In this document: one piece after another, positions 1 to 5,586 of the stretch
How the letters are laid out: every line of letters starts with the position of its first letter
Position numbering within the stretch: position 1 is the stretch's first letter
NCBI GenBank assembly: GCA_025929455.1
Contig: JAICMB010000112.1
Coordinates: forward strand, 1 to 8,654
Direction of reading: 5' to 3'
From: Bryobacteraceae bacterium
GTDB taxonomy: Bacteria; Acidobacteriota; Terriglobia; Bryobacterales; Bryobacteraceae
Length of the DNA stretch: 8,654 bases
Notes under the pieces: model-generated
What the model was told of the DNA's origin: nothing
The model's input: only the letters and a program-made list of their open reading frames with translations
The model's database searches: none
Position numbers and translations under genes: made by a program

Positions 1-100
1 CTTCGATCTCCGCGCCGACCACGCGCCGAACTTCCTGGAAATTTGCGGCGATCTGGCGGAGGGAAATCTCCACCCAGCTCCGGTACGGCGGCGCGGTCAT
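1..100 (-). CDS. alr: Alanine racemase, N-terminal fragment (cut by window edge)
   Basis: Alanine racemase is a PLP enzyme that interconverts L- and D-alanine, giving D-Ala for peptidoglycan. Only the first 33 codons are in the window. The ATG is at 98-100 on the minus strand, and the reading frame stays open to the edge. Residues 7-18 read RSWVEISLRQIA, followed by an N-x(3)-VRRVVG pattern. This is the usual opening of the alanine racemase TIM-barrel domain, just before the conserved VKADAYGHG motif that carries the PLP lysine; that motif would lie outside the window. The ATG overlaps the TGA of the upstream glycosyltransferase as ATGA, which suggests translational coupling and cotranscription with the glycan genes. 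The family call rests on this short N-terminus only. A different fold-type III PLP enzyme is the main alternative. Confidence 0.8.
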   Translation of the reverse strand, partial: MTAPPYRSWVEISLRQIAANFQEVRRVVGAEIE

Positions 101-1191
101 ACCTTCACCGTCTCAGAAGCGAGTCCCTTCAGCAAGTGCTCGTAGGCGTCGGTGACGGCGTCCCAACTATAGCGTTCACGCACGCGCTGTTGCGCGCGTG
201 CCTGCAGTGCGCGGCGGTCGGCTTCACTCATCTCAAGCGCCGCGCGCATGGCGTCCGCTAGCGTGCCGGCATCGAACGTCACCCCCGCGTCTCCAGCCGT
301 CTCGCGGTTTTCCGGTGTATTGAGATAAAGGACGAGCGCGCCGCGGCCCATCGCCTCGATGAGCGCGGGATGCGTGCCGCCGACCTCCGTCGCGTGAATG
401 TATGCGAAACAGTGTGACTGCAGCTCCGCATAGCCCGTTCCGTAGATTGCACCGGGCATGACGATGCGCGGGTCGCGCGTGTCGCGCACACGGGCGATAT
501 AGTCTTCGGCATAGGGAGCGTCGCCCACCAGGGCGAGACGGTACGGCGTTTCGACGCGCTCGAAGGCTTCGCGCACCAGCAGGGCGTTGTTCTCGGGCTC
601 CATGCGGCTGACGTAAAGAAAGTAACGGCCGGGCTCAAGGTGCAGCGGTTGCAATGCGGCTGTGGTGTTGCAGCGTTGCGGCTCCGCACCGTAAGGAATG
701 AACACGCTGCGAGCGCCGTAGCGGCGTTCGTAGTAAGCGCGGATGTGTTCGGCGTCCGTTACGATCGCGTTCGGAAACCAAGTGGACATGCGCTCCGAGA
801 CGAGATACCACGCCTTTGCCGCGCGATTCCATTTGCGGCGGTTGCGCTCGAGCCCGTCCACATTCAACGCGACCGGAATGCGCCGCAGGCGCGGACACCA
901 CGTGAACACCGCGTTCGCGGCATTGCAGTAGAGCGCGGCGTCTGTGCGATTCAGTAGGAGATGCAGCGTCGATAGCAGGGTATGGCTGACGGTCTCGAAA
1001 TACTTGTGCCGCACCGACGGCAGATACCGCAGATGCACGCCGCGGTACAGCGACGCCGGCGGTTTCTGCCGGCAATAGACGATCACATGATGGCCGCGGG
1101 CGGCGAGCCGCGTGGATAATTCTTCCGCGAAAGTCTCAAAGCCGCCATACGCGGCGGGGATGCCGCGGGTACCGAGCAGGGCGATGCGCAA
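97..1191 (-). CDS. GT4 glycosyltransferase with N-terminal DUF1972 domain (WchF-like, probable rhamnosyltransferase)
   Basis: This is a 364-residue retaining GT-B glycosyltransferase, predicted to move a sugar from a nucleotide donor to a growing lipid-linked glycan at the cytoplasmic membrane face. The N-terminus (LGTRGIPAAYGGFETFAEEL, residues 6-25) is the signature of DUF1972, found in capsule and O-antigen enzymes such as the WchF type, where rhamnose transfer is known. The GT4 donor domain follows: a YVSRMEPENN segment near 193-202, LVGD at 221-224, and the EVGGTHPALIEAMGRG loop at 269-284, with the donor-binding glutamate at 279. In the usual E-x7-E motif the first Glu position is a glycine here; I recall this variant from the DUF1972 subfamily. 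The start is TTG, since LRIALLGTRG is the family's natural N-terminus and no ATG lies nearby. It begins 9 bases after the preceding GT2 gene and ends in the ATGA overlap with alr. Rhamnose specificity is inferred from the family only. Confidence 0.88.
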   Translation of the reverse strand: MRIALLGTRGIPAAYGGFETFAEELSTRLAARGHHVIVYCRQKPPASLYRGVHLRYLPSVRHKYFETVSHTLLSTLHLLLNRTDAALYCNAANAVFTWCPRLRRIPVALNVDGLERNRRKWNRAAKAWYLVSERMSTWFPNAIVTDAEHIRAYYERRYGARSVFIPYGAEPQRCNTTAALQPLHLEPGRYFLYVSRMEPENNALLVREAFERVETPYRLALVGDAPYAEDYIARVRDTRDPRIVMPGAIYGTGYAELQSHCFAYIHATEVGGTHPALIEAMGRGALVLYLNTPENRETAGDAGVTFDAGTLADAMRAALEMSEADRRALQARAQQRVRERYSWDAVTDAYEHLLKGLASETVKV

Positions 1192-1200
1192 CGCCGAAGA

Positions 1201-2250
1201 TCAGCCCCGGGCGGCCTTGCTGCGCGCGCCCGCACGCGCCGGAACCTGCGGCACCGGGCGGCTGACCGGTTCATAGCGGAACCAGCGCGCCATGTACTCG
1301 TCGTCCACGCGCCGGCGGCTCATAATCAGGCGGCGCTTCTCGACCACGCGCGACCAGTTCTTCAGCACATACCAGAACGCGCGCAGCGAAGTCTGTTCGC
1401 GTAGCACGCAGCACGACACCACGACGACATCGCGCACGGTGATGGACCACCAGTTGCGCCAGTAAAGCGGCCCGCTCATGTTCTTAATACGCATGAGAAA
1501 GCGATTCTTTACCGAATGCATGTTGATTTCCGGCGGTAGGGCGCGACGTTTGCCGGGCAGGACGTTCCGCACGTGATAGCCGCGCGCGTGCGGGGTGTAG
1601 ATACAACTCCACCCATACAACTGCGCGCGCCACGCGACGTCGGCGTCCTCGCGGTAGACGAAGAAGTCAGGATCGAAGAACTCATCATTCACGGCGACGT
1701 CGTCGATCATCTCGCGACGATAGAGTGCCGCAGCGGCAGTTGCACCGAACACGTACTCGTAGTTCGTGTAATGACCGTTGTCTACCTGCTGACTGCCGCG
1801 GTCGAGGTGACGCATCATGGGCGTGAAGTAGATGCCGGTTGAATCCACCAACGGTGTTTCGGGCAAGTCGAACGACGCGCGGATGGCCAGCAGCTTGCCG
1901 CACACCGTTCCGCATTTCGGATCGAGTTGTCCAGCGTCGACGAGCGCCTGAATGAAATTCGGCAGCAGCAGGACATCGGGGTTGAGTGTAAGCACCCACT
2001 CGCCGCTGCTGATTGCGATGGCCTGATTCTGTGCCGCTGCAAACCCGATGTTCTCCGAGTTATACACAATGCGGCACCGGTCGTCAAACTGCTCCAGGAT
2101 ATCTACCGTGCCATCAGTAGAGGCGTTATCGATGACGATTACCTCTTTATTCCGGTAGCGCTGGGCTAAAACGGATTCGAGACATCGCTTAATAAAGCGG
2201 CCACTGTTATAAGTGACGATTGTTACGGAAACCCGATCGTTAGAAGACAT
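1201..2250 (-). CDS. GT2 glycosyltransferase, rhamnosyltransferase-like
   Basis: This is a 349-residue inverting GT-A glycosyltransferase of family 2. From the ATG at 2250 the GT2 fold starts at once: VSVTIVTYNSG (7-17), the nucleotide-binding IDNASTDGT (40-48), NIGFAAAQNQAI (67-78), and LNPDV (89-93), which takes the place of the DxD metal site as in WbbL/RfbF-like enzymes. The catalytic-base region YREDADVAWR is at 199-208 and YHVRN at 225-229. A hydrophobic stretch near 268-283 may hold the protein at the membrane. The C-terminal tail (about 329-349) is Pro/Ala/Arg-rich and probably disordered. A TTG at 2313 would add 21 Ser/Thr/Lys-rich residues and shorten the gap to the previous gene from 70 to 7 bases. 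I prefer the ATG because the GT2 core starts just after it, but neither start has a good ribosome-binding site. The acceptor and sugar are unknown. Confidence 0.87.
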   Translation of the reverse strand: MSSNDRVSVTIVTYNSGRFIKRCLESVLAQRYRNKEVIVIDNASTDGTVDILEQFDDRCRIVYNSENIGFAAAQNQAIAISSGEWVLTLNPDVLLLPNFIQALVDAGQLDPKCGTVCGKLLAIRASFDLPETPLVDSTGIYFTPMMRHLDRGSQQVDNGHYTNYEYVFGATAAAALYRREMIDDVAVNDEFFDPDFFVYREDADVAWRAQLYGWSCIYTPHARGYHVRNVLPGKRRALPPEINMHSVKNRFLMRIKNMSGPLYWRNWWSITVRDVVVVSCCVLREQTSLRAFWYVLKNWSRVVEKRRLIMSRRRVDDEYMARWFRYEPVSRPVPQVPARAGARSKAARG

Positions 2251-2320
2251 GTACGTAGACGTTGCGCCGGATCGCGTACTGCTCGTTTGTCCTTTACCTT
2301 TCCTGATGTTCAACGCCGGT

Positions 2321-3274
2321 TCATCTTGCGGTAGCGCGAGCCGGCGGAATACTCCGGGGCCGCACCGGCAGACGCGCCGGCAGCACGCACTCTTTCGCGG
2401 TGCGTACTAAACTTCTCAGCACTGAAAAAGGCCGAAAACTGCGGGTCGCGGCCATATCGGGTATTAGCCGGACCACGGAAACGAACACCACTGCCGCCGC
2501 TACCGCTAGAGCCTCCTTGCGGCGGTAGTGCTTGGACGCGTACCTTAGCAGACTAACATACCAGTACTCACGGCGGAACTCGCGGCTTAACAACGCCGCG
2601 CTGCTGCCCCCCTGGTGTAAGACAACCGCCGCCGGATTATAGACGGCGAGGTAACCATGGTCGTACACTCTTTTGCAGAAATCGACATCCTCGAACCACA
2701 GAGGGCGGAATCTTTCGTCGAATCCACCCACTTCGGCCCACAGATTGCGTCGGAAGACGACAAAAGCACCCGCGGGTTGCTCGACAGAAGCGCGCTTCGA
2801 TAAGTCAACGTCCAAGCAGCGATACCGCCGATTTACGCTGTTGGACGGTACTAGGAGATTTAGGCCTAGTGTCTCGAACACCAGTGTCATGGCAGTCGGA
2901 AACCGCCGGACATTGAATCCGGTTTGAGTACCTCCGCGGCTGTGCCTCAGGTTACCGGTCGCGATGCCAATGCCTGGATCGGATAGCTCGCTCTCGAGTA
3001 CGTTGAGGCCGCACACGAGTTGCGCGTCGGGATTGAGCAGCAGGATGTTCGGTGTGTTCAGGGCCGCGATGCCCTGGTTAGCGGCGGCCGCAAAACCGCG
3101 ATTTTCTGTATTGGAAATGACGCGCACGTTCGCGTGGCCTGCGGTGCGCGCCACGGTGTCGTCGGCGGATGCGTTATCGACCACCACCACAGGTAATCCA
3201 GCACAGCTTTCGAGACATGCCTGAATTGTGGATGCTGAATTCCAGGTGACTACGACCACGCCGGTGCGGCTCAT
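2321..3274 (-). CDS. GT2 glycosyltransferase, rhamnosyltransferase-like
   Basis: This is a 317-residue family 2 glycosyltransferase and the second of three consecutive GT2 genes of this style. Visible motifs in order are VVVVTWNSAS (6-15), VVDNASADDT (31-40), NRGFAAAANQGIA (58-70), LLNPDAQ (79-85, the DxD-equivalent), and EQPAGAFVVFRR (165-176). GGFDERF is at 183-189, WFEDVDFCKR (193-202) carries the presumed catalytic Asp/Glu pair, and VLHQGG (218-223) holds the conserved histidine. A likely membrane-associating helix lies near 254-271. The C-terminus is Arg/Pro-rich. This layout is typical of the WbbL/RfbF-like branch that moves rhamnose onto lipid-linked glycans, but sugar specificity cannot be read from sequence. 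The start is ATG, 15 bases after the upstream GT2. Its TGA lies 7 bases before the alternative TTG of the next gene. Confidence 0.9.
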   Translation of the reverse strand: MSRTGVVVVTWNSASTIQACLESCAGLPVVVVDNASADDTVARTAGHANVRVISNTENRGFAAAANQGIAALNTPNILLLNPDAQLVCGLNVLESELSDPGIGIATGNLRHSRGGTQTGFNVRRFPTAMTLVFETLGLNLLVPSNSVNRRYRCLDVDLSKRASVEQPAGAFVVFRRNLWAEVGGFDERFRPLWFEDVDFCKRVYDHGYLAVYNPAAVVLHQGGSSAALLSREFRREYWYVSLLRYASKHYRRKEALAVAAAVVFVSVVRLIPDMAATRSFRPFSVLRSLVRTAKECVLPARLPVRPRSIPPARATAR

Positions 3275-3289
3275 AAATCCATCCGCATC

Positions 3290-4270
3290 TCAGGGTTTAC
3301 CTGCAACTCCGCCGGTTAGTGCAAAGTAAGCTTTCCAATACCAGTCGAATCCGGTTTCGCGCTGCAATTCCCAAATATCGCGCTCACTCGTCCGCAGTAA
3401 AGACGCGACATCGCCTGCACTTCGTTCACGGCGCAGGCAGGGGTACATGCAAATTCCCTCCCATTTGCCCCGCATATAAGGAAAGAATGCGCCGCGCCGC
3501 ACGGCCAGCACGCCCCATAACGTTTGCGCCACGACAACGCACCACCCGTAACGCAAGGTCCATTTTTCGGGAAAGTGCTTCGCAACTAATAACACCTGGT
3601 TGCGCGCGATACTACGCACCATCGCGGGATGCCAGGCGCCGAGTGTATGACTCCCTTCGTGATACGCGACGGCGTCCGGAACATAGACGCCGGAAATACC
3701 GGCATTGAAACAGCGCAGCCCGAAATCGACGTCTTCGAGATAGGATTCGAAGCGCTCGTCGAGAACGCCGATCTGTTGGAACACACGCGCGCGGAACAAG
3801 GCCGCGGTCAGCGGAGCCATCCAGATATGACGGGCGCGGTTCCAGGCCGGGCCGTCTCGGCGCGCGTTGCCGGAGCGCCACGCACAAGCGCCGCGGCAGA
3901 TGTTGTCGAATGCACCATCAACTATACTGCGGTCTGCCGCGCGCAGTAGTTTGCCGCCCGCGAAATCGGCGTTGCTCTCGGTGGCCGCTTGCAGCAGGTG
4001 TTCAAGCCAAGCGGGGTGCAGTTCGACATCGTTGTTTAAAATAACGATCCACTCGCCGTGCGCTTCCGCTATGCCGCGATTGACGGCACGGCAGAACCCC
4101 TGATTATCGGAAAAACGGATGGTCGCGAGGGAGGCGGAGTCATCGGTGCTGCCGTTGTCGACGACGACTATCTCGTCGGGCGGTCGCGTCTGATTCCGCA
4201 GCGAAGCGAGCGCGCGAGGCAGCACTTGCGTGCCGTTCCAGTTGGGAATCACTACCGAAACGGCGCCCAT
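3290..4270 (-). CDS. GT2 glycosyltransferase
   Basis: This is a 326-residue family 2 glycosyltransferase, the first of the three similar GT2 genes in the transcription unit. Residues 4-13 (VSVVIPNWNG) open the GT-A fold, followed by VVVDNGSTDDSA (35-46), NQGFCRAVNRGI (56-67), and the metal-binding variant LNNDVE (78-83). The region GVLDERFESYLEDVDFGLR (168-186) contains the catalytic ED pair, and AYHEGSHT (202-209) the conserved His. A hydrophobic segment at about 241-257 could attach the enzyme to the membrane. The C-terminal 50 residues are aromatic- and Arg-rich (a DWYWKAYFALTGG ending) and match no motif I know. The ATG start lies 7 bases from the stop of the preceding gene, with no clear Shine-Dalgarno sequence, so coupling to upstream translation is likely. 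Its N-terminal motifs resemble the GT2 half of the fusion at 5558-7942 more than they resemble the next two genes. Confidence 0.9.
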   Translation of the reverse strand: MGAVSVVIPNWNGTQVLPRALASLRNQTRPPDEIVVVDNGSTDDSASLATIRFSDNQGFCRAVNRGIAEAHGEWIVILNNDVELHPAWLEHLLQAATESNADFAGGKLLRAADRSIVDGAFDNICRGACAWRSGNARRDGPAWNRARHIWMAPLTAALFRARVFQQIGVLDERFESYLEDVDFGLRCFNAGISGVYVPDAVAYHEGSHTLGAWHPAMVRSIARNQVLLVAKHFPEKWTLRYGWCVVVAQTLWGVLAVRRGAFFPYMRGKWEGICMYPCLRRERSAGDVASLLRTSERDIWELQRETGFDWYWKAYFALTGGVAGKP

Positions 4271-4277
4271 GGCTGCG

Positions 4278-5015
4278 TCAGCCCCTCCCTGACGGCCGGG
4301 GTTCTGTAGCCGGGCGTTTCAGAACGCCCCGGGTAAGCAGTGGGCGTCCGAAGCGTTTCCTTACGAGAAACGTCAGGTTATAGATCCCGTCCCGCCACGG
4401 ATTTAGCTTGATCTCACCGAGGCGCGACGTATATAGGATCGATATCTCCTCAAAGCGTATTTTCGAGCTCTTCAGCGCTTCAACCTTGATCTCCTCAGAA
4501 AACGCCATGCCGTCCGACTGAAGACTCATGTCACTTAAGATGGACCGGCGGAAGACCCACATGCCCGATTGTGAGTCTCGCACCCACCGGAAATAGAGCA
4601 CGGACATCGCGAGCGACAGTACCCAGTTACCAAACTTGTGCTTGAAGCTCATGGCGCGCGGATCGCGCACTGGAAAACGGGAAGCGTTCAGGAAGTCCGC
4701 ATTCAGATGTAGAAACGCTTCGAGTAAGTACGAGATAGCGTCTGGCGGATAGCTATGGTCGCCATCGAGTGTGACGATAAGATCGCCCTTAGCGCAGGAG
4801 AAACCGCGTTTATAGGCGCGTCCATAGCCTCGCACCGGCTCGCGAATTACCTCCGCCCCGAATGACCGTGCGACGTCGCCAGTGCGGTCCGTGGAGCCGT
4901 TGTCGACCACGATGACCTGATCCACATACTCGGGCATGCGACGCAGCACGCGTTCGATTCCCTGCTCCTCGTTGAGGCACGGAATAATGACGGTGATTTT
5001 CTGGCTCTTATACAT
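4278..5015 (-). CDS. GT2 glycosyltransferase, DPM1/polyprenyl-phosphate sugar synthase type
   Basis: This is a 245-residue GT2 enzyme of the dolichyl-phosphate mannose synthase-like branch, which usually transfers a hexose from a nucleotide sugar to polyprenyl phosphate. Motifs are ITVIIPCLNEEQGI (7-20), VVDNGSTDRTGD (36-47), REPVRGYGRAYKRGF (58-72) and LDGDHSYPPD (83-92, with the DxD metal site at D84/D86). DSQSGMWVFRR (147-157) and the SEEIKVEAL helix (173-181) complete the core. There is no transmembrane domain, unlike the long DPM/GtrB types. The last 16 residues (RGVLKRPATEPRPSGRG region) look unlike enzyme sequence and are encoded by a REP-like palindrome. The ATG at 5015 is chosen because the core begins six codons later. 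A GTG at 5054 would add residues encoded by another dyad. The gene is probably the first of the left transcription unit, diverging from the gene at 5071. It might prime the glycan or supply a lipid-linked sugar donor. Confidence 0.88.
   Translation of the reverse strand: MYKSQKITVIIPCLNEEQGIERVLRRMPEYVDQVIVVDNGSTDRTGDVARSFGAEVIREPVRGYGRAYKRGFSCAKGDLIVTLDGDHSYPPDAISYLLEAFLHLNADFLNASRFPVRDPRAMSFKHKFGNWVLSLAMSVLYFRWVRDSQSGMWVFRRSILSDMSLQSDGMAFSEEIKVEALKSSKIRFEEISILYTSRLGEIKLNPWRDGIYNLTFLVRKRFGRPLLTRGVLKRPATEPRPSGRG
4301..4332 (-). repeat. REP-like palindrome inside the 3' end of the DPM-type GT2 gene
   Basis: On the plus strand GGGCGTT (4312-4318) and AACGCCC (4323-4329) form a perfect 7-bp stem with a TCAG loop. 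The stem grows to 9 bp with CC at 4310-4311 and GG at 4331-4332, around one bulged C. On the minus strand the hairpin is followed by GGCTACAGAAC (4311-4301). It supplies the last codons of the gene at 4278-5015 and gives a Pro/Arg-rich tail. It has no T-run, so it is a poor intrinsic terminator. The repeat-family assignment is inferred; only one clear copy plus a related dyad at 5020-5052 is seen here. Confidence 0.5.
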
Positions 5016-5019
5016 GCGC

Positions 5020-5052
5020 GTTTTGTACAAAGCCGCGGGAGCGGCGTCCCGC
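5020..5052. repeat. Paired dyads in the divergent intergenic region
   Basis: The space between the divergent genes (5016-5070) holds two inverted repeats. The first is the perfect 8-bp palindrome TTGTACAA (5023-5030). The second is GCGGGA (5035-5040) facing TCCCGC (5047-5052) across a GCGGCG loop. On the minus strand the order is hairpin followed by GGCTTTGTACAAAAC (5034-5020), which resembles the hairpin-plus-GGCTACAGAAC arrangement at 4301-4332. The region may be a REP-like element or an operator for the divergent genes; sequence alone does not separate these. I see no convincing -35/-10 pair in either direction. A TATCAT at 5059-5064, six bases before the plus-strand ATG, could be a -10 box for a leaderless transcript, but it has no matching -35. 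Confidence 0.4.
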
Positions 5053-5070
5053 ACAAGTTATCATGGTGGC

Positions 5071-5586
5071 ATGAAGTGGTTGCCGTTCGCAGGGATAGTG
5101 TGTTTCGCGGCGCTCGCCTCCGTGACTCCGCCGGTTACGGGCGTGCGCAGCGTGTACGTGATGCCCATGTCGCGCGGAATGGATCAGTATCTGGCGAACC
5201 GGCTGACTCGCGCGGGCGTGCTTGAAGTGGTAAACGATCCGCAGAAGGCCGACGCCGTACTCACCGACCACATCGGGGAGACCCTGCAGGATCGCCTGAA
5301 GGAGATCAACGCTCCGCCGCCTCCGCCCAAGAAAGAAACCAAATCGGACGAGAACGAGTCGACCAAGGCCGCGAAAGACAGCGCCGCGGAAAGCGCGGCC
5401 GCTTATCAGCCTCCGCCGTCGACGTTTGGCCGCTCGCACGGGACCGTATTTCTGGTCGATCGCCATAACGGGAATGTGCTGTGGTCCGTTTACGAACGCC
5501 CGAAAAACTCGCGTCCGGGTGAGCTAGATCATACTGCCGGTAAAATCGTGCGCGATCTCAAGCACGCTCTGCAGCCGCAGAAATAG
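5071..5586 (+). CDS. Secreted/periplasmic protein of unknown function
   Basis: This is the only plus-strand gene: 171 residues, not assigned to a family. Residues 1-18 (MKWLPFAGIVCFAALASV) form a short signal peptide with a likely cut after ALA (about residue 16). C11 lies in a GIVC context that does not fit a lipobox, so a lipoprotein is unlikely. The segment RSVYVMPMSRGMDQYLANRL, then EVVNDPQKADAVLTDHIGE (about 52-70), looks like an alpha/beta fold in which a strand leads to a helix and then a 'putative value from ADavL' strand, as in some CsgG/LpoB-like envelope proteins; that resemblance is only by eye. A Pro run (82-86) and a charged low-complexity linker (87-116) separate it from a second small unit, GTVFLVDRHNGNVLWSVYERP (124-144), with a C-terminal helix. 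The start was chosen over upstream in-frame ATGs, which lie in the divergent GT2 gene. The 3' end overlaps the GT2-GT4 gene by 29 bases. Confidence 0.75.
   Translation: MKWLPFAGIVCFAALASVTPPVTGVRSVYVMPMSRGMDQYLANRLTRAGVLEVVNDPQKADAVLTDHIGETLQDRLKEINAPPPPPKKETKSDENESTKAAKDSAAESAAAYQPPPSTFGRSHGTVFLVDRHNGNVLWSVYERPKNSRPGELDHTAGKIVRDLKHALQPQK

Noticed and set aside
4936..5070. N-terminal extension of the plus-strand secreted protein
   Set aside because: These 45 codons lie antisense to the divergent GT2 gene and its upstream region. The ATG at 5071 begins a proper signal peptide.
5568..5581. Intrinsic terminator between the convergent genes
   Set aside because: The stem is only 5 bp and no T-run follows on either strand.
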